Source: Catenulispora rubra (GTDB taxonomy: Bacteria > Actinomycetota > Actinomycetes > Streptomycetales > Catenulisporaceae). Taken from it: a DNA stretch of 34,127 nt. Numbering within the stretch: position 1 is the first letter of the stretch; the number at the start of each line of letters is the position of its first letter. The stretch spans positions 1-34,127 of the forward strand of contig NZ_JAACYW010000104.1 of assembly GCF_015356825.1 (NCBI RefSeq), read 5' to 3'. This document shows, piece by piece, positions 7,442 to 15,519 of the stretch. The notes beneath the pieces were generated by a model. It saw nothing but the letters and a program-made list of their open reading frames with translations, had not been told where the DNA came from and ran no database searches. The translations under genes were made by a program, and so were the position numbers.

Positions 7442-8199
7442 GCCACGTGCGCCAGGCAGCCCGTCATCGCCCCGTCGAACCGCGACAGCACGGCCGAGGC
7501 CACCTCCGGCGCGTTCCCGAGCTCGGCCGCCACCGCGTCCGCCCCGGCGCGCAGCGCCGAGCCCCGGATCCGGTCGGCCAGGTATCCCGGCGCCAGGAAG
7601 TACGGCGCCACCACGACCCGCCGCGCGCCGCGCTCGCGCAGCGCCCGCACGGCGTCTCCTGCCTGGTCGCCGACCGCCGGAACCGGCACCACGTGCTCCC
7701 AGCCGCTGCGCTGCCACTCCTCGGCCAGCTCGTCCACCGCCGCGGCGGCCACCCGGTCGGAGGATCCGGCCCAGGCCAGCACCACGGAAGCCTCCTCGTC
7801 GCCGGGCCACACCCCGGCCTCGCGCAGCCGTCGTTCCAGGCCGGCCATCAGCAGCGGATGCGGGCCCAGGGGCTCGGCCACCATCGGCTGCGCGACCCCG
7901 GCCTTCCAGCGCCGCGGCAGCGACTCGTGCGCCGCGGCCACCGCCGCCGGGATGTCCTGCCGCACGTGGTAGGCGGTGTTCAGCAGCAGCGGCACCACCT
8001 TCACCTGCTGGTACCCGTCCCGGACCAGGCCGTGCAGGGCGCGCGCGGCCGTCGGGCCGCAGTGGTCGAGGAAGGCCGTCTCGACCCGCAGCCCCGGCCG
8101 CTGCTCGCGCACCGCGTCGACGAGCCCTGTGATGACCTCGCGGTGCCGCGGGTCGCGGCTCCCGTGGGCGACCGCCAGCATCGCACCCGCCTGGTTCAC
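7438..8199 (-). CDS. cbiX: Sirohydrochlorin chelatase (CbiX/SirB family)
   Basis: A 253-residue two-domain chelatase that inserts iron or cobalt into sirohydrochlorin. The first domain opens with LAVAHGSRDPRH, with the metal-site His12; the second has VVVAPYFLAPGYLADR in the place of a second metal loop. It is the last gene of the sulfur operon: its GTG overlaps the permease stop (GTGA at 8196-8199). This position, with sulfite reductase encoded nearby, suggests iron chelation for sirohaem and not a cobalamin role. The stop is followed by tandem repeats. Confidence 0.88.
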   Translation of the reverse strand: MNQAGAMLAVAHGSRDPRHREVITGLVDAVREQRPGLRVETAFLDHCGPTAARALHGLVRDGYQQVKVVPLLLNTAYHVRQDIPAAVAAAHESLPRRWKAGVAQPMVAEPLGPHPLLMAGLERRLREAGVWPGDEEASVVLAWAGSSDRVAAAAVDELAEEWQRSGWEHVVPVPAVGDQAGDAVRALRERGARRVVVAPYFLAPGYLADRIRGSALRAGADAVAAELGNAPEVASAVLSRFDGAMTGCLAHVA

Positions 8200-9077
8200 G
8201 CCAACCCCCTCGCCTTGAGCACGCGCCGCTCCAGCGGCGCGAAGAGCAGCTGGTTGACCGCCACCCCGACGGCCAGGATGAGCACGATCGCGGCGAACGC
8301 CCCGGACATGTCGTTGGCGTCCTGGGAGTTCTTCAGCAGGAATCCCAGCGAGTGCCCGAGGTTCGCGGACTGCACGATGATCTCCGAGGCCAGCAGCGAG
8401 CGCCAGGCGAAGGCCCAGCCCTGGCGCAGCCCCGCGAGGTAGCCGGGCAGCGCGGCCGGCAGCAGCACGTGCCGCACCGAGGCCAGGCCCCGGGCGCCGA
8501 TGTTGTGGCCGACCCGCAGGTACAGCGGCGGCACCTGGTCCAGGCCGGACACGACGCCGACGGAGATGGAGGGCACCGCGCCGAGCAGGACGACGGTGTA
8601 GAGCATGGCCGGGGTCGGCCCGAAGAACATCAGGGCCGGCGGGACCCAGGCCACCGAGGGCAGCGACTGCAGACCGGACAGGATCGGGCCGATGCCGGCC
8701 CGGATCGTCTTGAACCGGCTGACCAGGATGCCCAGCGGGGTGCCGATGGCGACCGAGGCGCCGAAGCCGACCGCGCCGTGGGCGATGCTGTGGCCGACCG
8801 CGCCCCAGGCGTCGCCGCCGGAGAAGGTGTCCTTGAGCGAGGAGAAGACCTGCGAGGGCCCGGGCAGCTTCCAGTCCGGCCAGATCTTCGCCGCGTAGAG
8901 GATCTGCCAGACGGCGAGGATCAGCGCGACGGCGACGATCGGCGGGATGACGGAGGCGGCCACGCTCCTGAGTCTGCGGGACTCCGGTTCCGCCGATGTT
9001 TCCAGCGCGTCAAGTCCGGCTTCGATGTGTGCGAGCGTATCGCCGGGCCGGCCGCCGGTGTCCGTGTCAGCGGCCAT
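8196..9077 (-). CDS. ssuC: ABC transporter permease, sulfonate/taurine type
   Basis: A 293-residue inner-membrane permease of the SsuC/TauC/NrtB branch. A soluble N-terminus of about 40 residues is followed by about six membrane segments. The coupling-loop motif is seen in the stretch from GARGLASVRHVLLPAALPGYLAGLR, which holds the EAA-like signature with A and G at the usual places. I chose ATG 9077 because AAGGAG lies 10 bases before it. This start overlaps the ATPase stop by 11 bp, so translation is coupled. It works with the neighbouring ATPase and binding protein. Confidence 0.88.
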   Translation of the reverse strand: MAADTDTGGRPGDTLAHIEAGLDALETSAEPESRRLRSVAASVIPPIVAVALILAVWQILYAAKIWPDWKLPGPSQVFSSLKDTFSGGDAWGAVGHSIAHGAVGFGASVAIGTPLGILVSRFKTIRAGIGPILSGLQSLPSVAWVPPALMFFGPTPAMLYTVVLLGAVPSISVGVVSGLDQVPPLYLRVGHNIGARGLASVRHVLLPAALPGYLAGLRQGWAFAWRSLLASEIIVQSANLGHSLGFLLKNSQDANDMSGAFAAIVLILAVGVAVNQLLFAPLERRVLKARGLA

Positions 9078-9867
9078 GGCGGCTGATCTCCTTGCGCAGG
9101 TCATCGGTGATCTCCACCGACAGGTCCGCCACCGCCTTGTCCTCGATGCGGCGCGGCTGCGGGATGTCCACGCGCCACTCCCGCGCCACCCGGCCGGGAC
9201 GGGAGGACAGCAGCACGACCCGCTGGCCCAGGCGCACCGCCTCGCGCACGTTGTGCGTGACGAACAGCACCGCGAGCCCGGTGGCCTCCCACAGCCGGAT
9301 GAGCTCCTCGTGCAGCACGTCGCGGGTGATGGCGTCCAGCGCGGCGAACGGCTCGTCCATCAGCAGCACCCGGCTGTCCTGGGCCAGCGCGCGGGCCAGC
9401 GCGACCCGCTGCCGCATGCCGCCGGAGAGCTGGTGCGGCCGCTTGTCGTAGGCGCCGCGCAGCCGGACCAGGTCCAGCAGCCGCTCGGTCTCGGCCCGGC
9501 GGTCGCGGCGGCCGGACAGGCCGCGCAGCCGCAGCGCGAGGTCGATGTTCTCCCCGGCGGTCAGCCACGGGAACAGCGCGGACTCCTGGAACATCAGGGC
9601 GGCGCGGCCGGAGGGCACCTCGACGGTGCCGGAGCTCGGCGCGTCCAGGTCGGCGACCAGGTTCAGCAGCGTGGACTTGCCGCAGCCCGAAGCGCCGAGC
9701 AGGCACACGAACTCGCCCGGCGCGACGGTCAGGTCGATGCCGTCGAGCACCGGGGCCCCGCCCCGGAAGGTCTTGCCGACCTTGGTCAGCCGGACGGCCG
9801 GCTGGGACTCCGGGGAGCGGCCCGAGGCGATGGCGTCGGTGGTGGTTTCGGCTATGGCGGCGGTCAT
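9067..9867 (-). CDS. ssuB: ABC transporter ATPase, sulfonate/taurine type
   Basis: A 266-residue ATPase subunit. Walker A is LLGASGCGKST (57-67), the Q-loop is at FQES (93-96), the signature is LSGGMRQR (147-154), Walker B is VLLMDEP (167-173), and the switch His lies in FVTHN. The short length and the LFPWLTAGENI segment are typical of the SsuB/TauB/NrtD group. It lies between the substrate-binding protein and the permease in the cys operon, which suggests uptake of sulfate esters, sulfonates or another oxidised sulfur compound. Confidence 0.9.
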   Translation of the reverse strand: MTAAIAETTTDAIASGRSPESQPAVRLTKVGKTFRGGAPVLDGIDLTVAPGEFVCLLGASGCGKSTLLNLVADLDAPSSGTVEVPSGRAALMFQESALFPWLTAGENIDLALRLRGLSGRRDRRAETERLLDLVRLRGAYDKRPHQLSGGMRQRVALARALAQDSRVLLMDEPFAALDAITRDVLHEELIRLWEATGLAVLFVTHNVREAVRLGQRVVLLSSRPGRVAREWRVDIPQPRRIEDKAVADLSVEITDDLRKEISRHGR

Positions 9868-9893
9868 GGCGGTCTCCCCTTAACTCTCTGGCG

Positions 9894-11099
9894 CTACTTG
9901 GTGGTGGACAGCCCGGCGTCGGACACCGCGGGCCGGCCGTCCTTGGCCAGTTCGGTGTTCAGCAGCGTCAGGTCGAAGATGCCGTGCAAGTCTGTCTTCT
10001 TGAGCAGGCCGGTGGACACGGCGTGGTCCATCGAGGTCTGGAGCGAGGCGGCCAGCGGGTCGTCGGTCGGCGTCTGCTCGCTGAACGCGCGCTGGATCTC
10101 GGCGGCGGTGAGGGCCTTGCCGGTGAGCTTCTTCAGCTGGTCGTTGACCAGCTGCCGGGCGTCGGCGGGCGCCGAGGCGATCCACTGGTTGGCCGCGATC
10201 TGGCCGTCGATCAGGGCCTTGACGGTGTCCGGGTGCGCGGCCAGGAAGGTGCTGGACACCACCAGGTTGGTGGTCGCGAACTGGCCGCCGGGCCACAGGG
10301 TGCGCTCGTCGACGAGCACCTTCGCCCCGGCCTCCAGGACCATGCGCGAGGCCCAGGGCTCCGGCAGCCAGGCGCCGTCGATGTGCCCGGCCTTGAACTG
10401 GTCCAGGGTGGCGGCGTTGTCCTGCGGGTTCACCGACACGTCGCCGGTGCCGTCCAGGTTGGCGGTCAGGCCGTTCTGCTTCAGCCAGGCGCGCAGGGCG
10501 ACGTCCTGGGTGTTGCCCTTCTGCGGAGTCGCCAGGGTCTTGCCCTTGAGGTCGGCCACGCTGGTGATCCCGGGCCGCACCACCAGCTCCGCGCCGCCGC
10601 TGGTGGCGCCGGCGACGATCTTCAGCGCCTGGCCGTGCGACTGTGCGAAGGCCGACAGGGCCGAGGAGGGCCCGACGTAGGCGGCGTCCAGCTGGCCGCC
10701 GAGCAGCGCGGTCATCTCCGCTGGGCCGGCGTTGTAGATCTGGGTGGTCAGCTTGGTGGATCCCAGGGCCTTGGCGAAGTCGCCGTGCGCGATCCCGACC
10801 ACGGCCGTGGCGTGCGTGACGTTCGCGAAGTAGCCCAGCCGCAGCTCTCCGGCGGCTGTGGACGTGGCGCCCACAGGGGTGGAGGAGGAGGCCGTGGTCG
10901 GTCCGGAGGAGTGGTCCGTGGTGGAGACGTACGCGGCGATGACGATCACCAGCGACGCGAGCATCCAGCCGGCCGCGACGGTCGCGGCGATGGCGGAGAA
11001 GGCTCTTCGTATCAACGTACGCTCCAGGGACTGCGGGACTACGGGGATCTTCGATGTCGGAACAGGGGCCTGCGGTGCTGCCCGGCGGCGGCCCGACAT
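9894..11099 (-). CDS. ssuA: Sulfonate/nitrate/taurine-type ABC substrate-binding protein, TM-anchored
   Basis: A 401-residue extracellular binding protein. A basic N-terminus (1-31) leads into one hydrophobic segment (about 33-58), then a Ser/Thr-rich linker (59-84), then a two-lobe SsuA/NMT1-like domain beginning LRLGYFANVTHATA. The stretch AAYVGPSSALSAF and the WLPEPWASRM motif are typical. Unlike most Gram-positive binding proteins there is no lipobox Cys, so it is probably held by the uncleaved segment or released after cleavage. GGGGGA lies about 6 bases before the ATG. It lies 43 bp after cysN in the sulfur operon, which supports a sulfur substrate; the exact ligand is unknown. Confidence 0.85.
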   Translation of the reverse strand: MSGRRRAAPQAPVPTSKIPVVPQSLERTLIRRAFSAIAATVAAGWMLASLVIVIAAYVSTTDHSSGPTTASSSTPVGATSTAAGELRLGYFANVTHATAVVGIAHGDFAKALGSTKLTTQIYNAGPAEMTALLGGQLDAAYVGPSSALSAFAQSHGQALKIVAGATSGGAELVVRPGITSVADLKGKTLATPQKGNTQDVALRAWLKQNGLTANLDGTGDVSVNPQDNAATLDQFKAGHIDGAWLPEPWASRMVLEAGAKVLVDERTLWPGGQFATTNLVVSSTFLAAHPDTVKALIDGQIAANQWIASAPADARQLVNDQLKKLTGKALTAAEIQRAFSEQTPTDDPLAASLQTSMDHAVSTGLLKKTDLHGIFDLTLLNTELAKDGRPAVSDAGLSTTK

Positions 11100-11142
11100 C
11101 GCACGTCCCCCGTGAAGTTCTGGGAGAACAAGGCGCGTTCGA

Positions 11143-12504
11143 TCACGAGAAGACCCCCAGCGGGTCCCCGGACATGCCGGCGGTGAGGGTGTCGCCGCTG
11201 GCCGGGTCGATCAGCAGGAAGGACCCGGTCTCGCGGTCCGCCGCGTAGGGCTCCAGCAGGATCGGCGAGGCGGTGCGCAGGACCACGCGGCCGATGTCGT
11301 TGGCGTGCAGGGTGTGCGCGGTGGGGGCGTCGTCGTCCCAGGCGAACTCGTCGGCCTCGGCGTTGGCGGCGTCGGCGGCGGTCGAGGACGCGGCGGCCAG
11401 CGGGTCGGAGATGTCCAGCTTGGCGGAGATCTCCTTCACGATCGCCTTGACCGTGCGGGTGGTGTGCTTCAGCAGCACCCGGTCGCCGACCTTCAGCGGC
11501 TTCTCCGACAGGTGGCACACGGTCGCCACCACGTCCTGCACGGCGGCCGGGGCGGCGTCGGCCGGGGCGATCAGGTCGCCGCGGGAGACGTCCAGCTCGT
11601 CGGTCAGCAGCAGGGTCGCGGCCTGGCCGGCGGTGACGCGCTCGGCCGGGCGGCCCAGCAGGTCTATGGCGGCGATGGTCGAGCGCTGGCCCGAGGGCAG
11701 CACCACGATCGGGTCGCCGACCTCCAGGTGCCCGGAGGCGATGGTGCCGGCGTAGCCGCGGTAGTCGGCGGACTGGTGCCGGATCACGTACTGCACCGGG
11801 AACCGGCCAGCCGGGCGCCGCTCGGTCTCCACCGGCACGTTCTCCAGGAACTCCAGCAGCGTCGGGCCCTCGAACCAGGCCAGGTCCGCCGAGGGCTCCA
11901 CGACGTTGTCGCCGCGCAGCGCGGAGACCGGCAGCGCCGCGTGGTGCTCGATGCCCAGCGCCGTGGCGTAGGCGGCGAAGTCGGCCTCGATCTCGGCGAA
12001 CCGGTCCTTGTCGAAGTCGACCAGGTCCATCTTGTTCACCGCCAGCAGCACCCGCGGCACCCGCAGGAGCGCGGAGACGGCGGTGTGGCGGCGGGTCTGC
12101 TCCGCCAGGCCCTTGCGCGCGTCGACCAGGATCACCGCGAGCTCGGCGGTGGAGGCGCCGGTGACCATGTTGCGGGTGTACTGCACGTGCCCGGGGGTGT
12201 CGGCCAGGATGAACCGCCGGCGCGGCGTGGCGAAGTAGCGGTAGGCGACGTCGATGGTGATGCCCTGCTCGCGCTCCGAGCGCAGGCCGTCGGTGAGCAG
12301 CGCCAGGTCGGCCTGCTCCAGTCCGCGGTTGCGCGAGGTGCGCTCCACCGCCTCGTACTGGTCGGCCAGCACCGACTTGGTGTCGTAGAGCAGCCGGCCC
12401 ACCAGGGTCGACTTCCCGTCGTCCACCGAGCCGGCGGTGGCCAGCCGCAGCAGTCCTGCGACCTGGGTGTCCTTCGCGGTCGGTGCGTCCAGTAGCGCAG
12501 TCAT
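11143..12504 (-). CDS. cysN: Sulfate adenylyltransferase subunit 1 (GTPase)
   Basis: CysN is the GTPase that drives CysD in making adenosine 5'-phosphosulfate from sulfate and ATP. The 453-residue protein has G1 GSVDDGKST (25-33), the G3 DTPGH (102-106), G4 NKMD (157-160) and EF-Tu-like beta-barrel domains 2 and 3 after about residue 235. An acidic/Ala-rich insert lies near 390-410. No APS kinase domain is fused to it, as happens in CysNC of mycobacteria. The ATG at 12504 lies two bases after the cysD stop, so the pair is co-translated. Confidence 0.95.
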   Translation of the reverse strand: MTALLDAPTAKDTQVAGLLRLATAGSVDDGKSTLVGRLLYDTKSVLADQYEAVERTSRNRGLEQADLALLTDGLRSEREQGITIDVAYRYFATPRRRFILADTPGHVQYTRNMVTGASTAELAVILVDARKGLAEQTRRHTAVSALLRVPRVLLAVNKMDLVDFDKDRFAEIEADFAAYATALGIEHHAALPVSALRGDNVVEPSADLAWFEGPTLLEFLENVPVETERRPAGRFPVQYVIRHQSADYRGYAGTIASGHLEVGDPIVVLPSGQRSTIAAIDLLGRPAERVTAGQAATLLLTDELDVSRGDLIAPADAAPAAVQDVVATVCHLSEKPLKVGDRVLLKHTTRTVKAIVKEISAKLDISDPLAAASSTAADAANAEADEFAWDDDAPTAHTLHANDIGRVVLRTASPILLEPYAADRETGSFLLIDPASGDTLTAGMSGDPLGVFS

Positions 12505-12506
12505 GA

Positions 12507-13430
12507 CTAGAAGTACCCCTCTCGCTTGCGATCCTCCATGGCGGCCTCGGAAAGGCGGTCGTCCGCGCGGGAGGCCCCGCGCTCGGTGATCCGGGAGGCG
12601 GTGATCTCTTCGATGACCGCGGCGATGTCGGAGGCGTCGGAGTCGACGGCACCGGTGCAGGACATGTCCCCGACCGTGCGGTAGCGCACGATGCGGTTCT
12701 GCACCGTCTCGCCCTCGCGCGGACCGCCCCACTCGCCGGGGGACAGCCACATGCCGCCGCGGGCGAACACCTGGCGCTCGTGCGCGTAGTAGATGTCCGG
12801 CAGCTCGATCTCCTGCTCGGCGATGTACTGCCACACGTCCAGCTCGGTCCAGTTCGACAGCGGGAACACCCGCACGTGCTCTCCGGGGCGGTGCCGGCCG
12901 TTGTACAGCCGCCACAGCTCCGGACGCTGGCGCTTGGGGTCCCACTGCCCGAAGTCGTCACGCAGCGAGAAGACCCGCTCTTTCGCGCGGGCCTTCTCCT
13001 CGTCGCGGCGACCGCCTCCGAAGACGGCGTCGAACTTGTGGGATTGGATCGCGTCCACCAGCGGCACCGTCTGCAGCGGATTGCGGGTGCCGTCGGGGCG
13101 CTCGACCAGGCGGCCGTCGTCGATGTAGTCCTGGACGTGCGCGACGAACAACTGCAGACCGTGCTCGGCGACGGTGCGGTCGCGCACGGCCAGCACCTCG
13201 GGGAAGTTGTGGCCGGTGTCCACGTGCAGCAGCCCGAACGGCACCGGCGCCGGCGCGAACGCCTTCAGCGCCAGGTGCAGCATGACGATCGAGTCCTTGC
13301 CGCCGCTGAACAACAGCACCGGCCGCTCGAACTCGGCTGCCACCTCGCGGATGATGTGGACCGCCTCGGCCTCCAGGGTGCGCAGATGGTCGTGCGCCGG
13401 GGCGGTCTCGTCGTGGGTCAGGGTGCTCAT
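12507..13430 (-). CDS. cysD: Sulfate adenylyltransferase subunit 2
   Basis: CysD is the catalytic PP-loop subunit of ATP sulfurylase and works with CysN in the cytoplasm. The 307-residue protein has the PP-loop SGGKDS (42-47), the HVDTGHNFPEV segment, the GGGRRDEEKARAKERVFS segment and the C-terminal MEDRKREGYF typical of the family. Its ATG follows the cysH stop by one base, so cysH-cysD-cysN is one tightly packed unit. The cysC gene found between cysH and cysD in some streptomycetes is missing here. Confidence 0.96.
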   Translation of the reverse strand: MSTLTHDETAPAHDHLRTLEAEAVHIIREVAAEFERPVLLFSGGKDSIVMLHLALKAFAPAPVPFGLLHVDTGHNFPEVLAVRDRTVAEHGLQLFVAHVQDYIDDGRLVERPDGTRNPLQTVPLVDAIQSHKFDAVFGGGRRDEEKARAKERVFSLRDDFGQWDPKRQRPELWRLYNGRHRPGEHVRVFPLSNWTELDVWQYIAEQEIELPDIYYAHERQVFARGGMWLSPGEWGGPREGETVQNRIVRYRTVGDMSCTGAVDSDASDIAAVIEEITASRITERGASRADDRLSEAAMEDRKREGYF

Positions 13431-13431
13431 G

Positions 13432-14163
13432 TCAGGTGTGCAGTCCGCATTCGGTCTTGGCGTTGCCGGCCCAGCGCCCGGCCCGCGGGTCCTCGCCCGG
13501 CAGGGGCTTGCGCGTGCAGGGCTCGCAGCCGATCGAGGTGTAGCCCTCGAGGAACAGGGGGTTGGTCAGGACTCCGTTGTCGATGATGTAGGCGTCGAGG
13601 TCGTCCTGGGTCCAGGCGGCCAGCGGCGAGATCTTGACCATGTCGCGCTTGGCGTCGTAGCCGATCACCGGGATGTCCGCGCGGGTCGGGGACTCCTCGC
13701 GGCGCATGCCGTTGATCCAGGCGACGTAGGGCTTCAGCGCGCGCTCCAGCGGCTCGACCTTGCGCAGCGCGCAACACTTGTCGGGGTCGCGCTCGTGCAG
13801 CCGCGGGCCGAATTCGGCGTCCTGCTCGGTGACGGTCCGCAGCGGCGTGATGTTCAGCAGCCGGACCTGGTACACCTCGGCGACCGCGTCGCGGGTGCCG
13901 ATGGTCTCGGCGAAGTGGTACCCGGTGTCCAGGAAGGCGACGTCGATGTCCGGCGCCGCGGTGGAGGCCAGGTGCACCAGGTGGGTGTCGGCCATGGACG
14001 AGGCGACGACCAGGTCCGCGCCGAAGGTGGCGTGGGCCCACTCGACGATCCGCCCGGCCGGGGCGTTCTGGAGTTCCGCGTTGGCCTTCTCGGCCAGCGC
14101 CCGCAGGTCGGTACGTCCCGTCGAGGCCGGGTCGACCGACGCGAGCGTGGTGTCCGCTGACAT
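13432..14163 (-). CDS. cysH: Adenylyl-sulfate reductase, 4Fe-4S type
   Basis: CysH reduces APS (or PAPS) to sulfite with thioredoxin. The 243-residue protein shows the cluster ligands of the APS-reductase branch: C130-C131 (DKCCALRKVEPL) and C213/C216 (GCEPC), plus the catalytic Cys239 in the C-terminal ECGLH motif. The PAPS-only branch lacks the two pairs. Absence of cysC from the operon agrees with APS as substrate. It is the first large gene of the operon, 154 bases after a conserved leader peptide. Its ribosome site (GGGGAAG) can pair with CCCC just behind it. Confidence 0.94.
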   Translation of the reverse strand: MSADTTLASVDPASTGRTDLRALAEKANAELQNAPAGRIVEWAHATFGADLVVASSMADTHLVHLASTAAPDIDVAFLDTGYHFAETIGTRDAVAEVYQVRLLNITPLRTVTEQDAEFGPRLHERDPDKCCALRKVEPLERALKPYVAWINGMRREESPTRADIPVIGYDAKRDMVKISPLAAWTQDDLDAYIIDNGVLTNPLFLEGYTSIGCEPCTRKPLPGEDPRAGRWAGNAKTECGLHT

Positions 14164-14166
14164 TTC

Positions 14167-14177
14167 GGGGCTTCCCC
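14167..14177 (-). promoter_or_regulatory. Small hairpin covering the cysH ribosome site
   Basis: In the mRNA, GGGG-AAG-CCCC directly precedes GAAATG, so the purine-rich ribosome site of cysH is one arm of a 4-bp G/C stem. Translation could therefore depend on upstream events such as ribosome position on the leader. Confidence 0.4.
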
Positions 14178-14186
14178 TTACAGTGG

Positions 14187-14240
14187 CGGGCGCACGGACG
14201 TGCCGGACGCCCGACGCGCCGGGGGCCGCGCGGAAGCGGC
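14187..14240 (-). promoter_or_regulatory. Two strong hairpins between leader A and cysH
   Basis: Arms CGGGCG (14187-14192) and CGCCCG (14208-14213) enclose an inner CAC/GTG pair. A second stem pairs GCCGC (14225-14229) with GCGGC (14236-14240). Both are in the transcribed gap after the leader peptide stop and could act as attenuator or anti-attenuator parts. Neither has a following U-tract. Confidence 0.45.
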
Positions 14241-14317
14241 GTCACACGGACGGCGTGGGGGGAGTGCCGGCGGACCGTGGCCCTGGAAGATCTTGAACGG
14301 CAGATCGCGGGCGAGGT

Positions 14318-14404
14318 CTACTGGACCGGCATACAGACCATGCTGGACAGCCGTCCGAAGTCGACGTGACGCCGACCGACGAGCGCGATTCCAGCACGAG
14401 ACAT
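14318..14404 (-). CDS. Sulfur-operon leader peptide A (Cys-containing attenuator ORF)
   Basis: A 28-residue ORF, too short for usual gene calling, starting MSRAGIALVGRRHVDFG and ending in SSMVCMPVQ. The core (S/G)RRHVD-x-GR-x-SS matches the short 'putative leader peptides' found ahead of sulfur genes in actinomycetes; in mycobacteria related short ORFs with Cys codons act as cysteine-responsive attenuators. Codon 24 is Cys (TGT). There is no ribosome site, and a GTGGAC/GACTCT promoter places transcription start at or near the ATG, so it is probably leaderless. A second copy lies at 22667-22759. Of the codon differences in the first 22 codons, eight are silent and two change the residue, so the peptide itself appears to be selected. 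Confidence 0.85.
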   Translation of the reverse strand: MSRAGIALVGRRHVDFGRLSSMVCMPVQ

Positions 14405-14410
14405 GACTAG

Positions 14411-14459
14411 AGAGTCGCACGCGGTCCGCGGGTCGTCCACTGTCGTCCATGATGCGGAC
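14411..14459 (-). promoter_or_regulatory. Promoter and conserved upstream element of the cysH operon
   Basis: GTGGAC (minus strand, 14435-14440) and GACTCT (14411-14416) are 18 bases apart, as -35 and -10 boxes that put the start at about the leader ATG. The 26-bp block 14434-14459, which includes the -35 box, matches 22790-22815 at 23 of 26 positions; both begin CGTCCACTGT and end GATGCGGAC on the plus strand. The distance to the leader ATG is also kept (29 and 30 bases between). This suggests a shared regulator site. Confidence 0.6.
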
Positions 14460-14496
14460 TATGTGTCTCACGCCACTTAGCGGTGCCGAAATGGGT

Positions 14497-14595
14497 TTGT
14501 TCCGCCCGCGGATCGCGCTTTAAGCTGCCGAATACTCCGACAGGGAGCTCCTCAGCACGAACGCCGCAGAACGGGAGCCCTACGCTTCGCAGCGT
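14497..14595 (+). promoter_or_regulatory. Possible promoter and hairpin in the F420-oxidoreductase leader
   Basis: TTGTTC (14497-14502) and TAAGCT (14521-14526) are 18 bases apart and would give a leader of about 115 bases. Within it, ACGCT-TCGC-AGCGT (14582-14595) is a perfect short stem-loop. I could not match the leader to a known riboswitch. Confidence 0.3.
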
Positions 14596-14649
14596 CGAAG
14601 TCCTGGAGAGGGCGGCATCGATTCGTCGTGCCCTCACGGAGGTTTTCCC

Positions 14650-15498
14650 ATGGAAGTCGGAATCGGTCTGCCCATCAGCGCCCCCGAGCTGCTGCTCGAC
14701 TGGGCCCGGGCCGCTGACACCGGACCGTTCACCACTGTCGGCCTGCTCGACCGGCTTGTCTATGACAACCCGGAGCCCTTGGTCACCCTGGCCGCCTTGG
14801 CCGGTGCGACCAGCCGCGTGCGGCTCCAGACCGAGGTACTGCTGGCTCCGCTGCGTGAGCCCGCCTTGTTGGCCAAGCAGGCCGCCACCCTGGACCGGAT
14901 CAGCGGCGGCCGTTTCGTCCTCGGTCTGGGCATCGGCGGTCGCGAGGACGACCACGAGGCCGCCGGGACGGACCTGCACACCCGGGGACGTCTGCTCGAC
15001 CGGCAGATGCATGTCATGAAGCGCATCTGGTCCGGCGCCCCCTACAGCGACACCGTCGGGCCGATCGGCCCGCGTCCGCACCGCGCGAACGGTCCCGAGG
15101 TGCTGTTCGGCGGGTTCCGTCCGGCCGCGCTGGCCCGCGTGGCCCACTTCGGCGACGGGTTCCTCGCCGCCGCGCCGCCGTCGTGGATCGGGCCGCTGAT
15201 CGAGACGGTGCGCCGTTGTTGGGACGAGGCCGGCCGGTCCGGACGGCCGCGGATCGTGGCTCAGGCCAACGTCGCGCTCGGCCCTGAGGAAGTCCTCGAC
15301 GACGCGCGGACGGCCATGGCCGCGTACTACCGGTTCACCGGCGGTAGAGCCGATCGGATGGTTGAAGGGATACTCACGACTCCGGCGTCGATCCGGCAGA
15401 CCATCGCGCAGTATGCGGAGCACGGCGTGGACGAGGTGATGCTCTACTGCTACGGCCGCGATCCGGGTCAGGTGGACCGGCTCGCGGAGGCGATCTGA
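14650..15498 (+). CDS. LLM-class (F420-type) flavin/deazaflavin oxidoreductase
   Basis: A 282-residue TIM-barrel protein of the bacterial luciferase-like superfamily. It has VGIGLPIS at the N-terminus, the RV-LQTEVLLAPLREPALLAKQAATLDRISGGR segment common to the family (broken by small changes), and the GLGIGGREDDHEAAG phosphate-site stretch. In actinomycetes most such proteins use coenzyme F420, some FMN; which applies here is not certain. GGAGG lies about 9 bases before ATG. It is divergent from leader A, with which it shares a 245-base gap, and convergent with poxB. Confidence 0.85.
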   Translation: MEVGIGLPISAPELLLDWARAADTGPFTTVGLLDRLVYDNPEPLVTLAALAGATSRVRLQTEVLLAPLREPALLAKQAATLDRISGGRFVLGLGIGGREDDHEAAGTDLHTRGRLLDRQMHVMKRIWSGAPYSDTVGPIGPRPHRANGPEVLFGGFRPAALARVAHFGDGFLAAAPPSWIGPLIETVRRCWDEAGRSGRPRIVAQANVALGPEEVLDDARTAMAAYYRFTGGRADRMVEGILTTPASIRQTIAQYAEHGVDEVMLYCYGRDPGQVDRLAEAI

Positions 15499-15519
15499 GC
15501 TCGATGGCCGCGCGGACCT

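Noticed and set aside
14527..14649. SAM-type riboswitch in the oxidoreductase leader
   Set aside because: Only a short stem-loop is present; conserved SAM riboswitch cores were not found.
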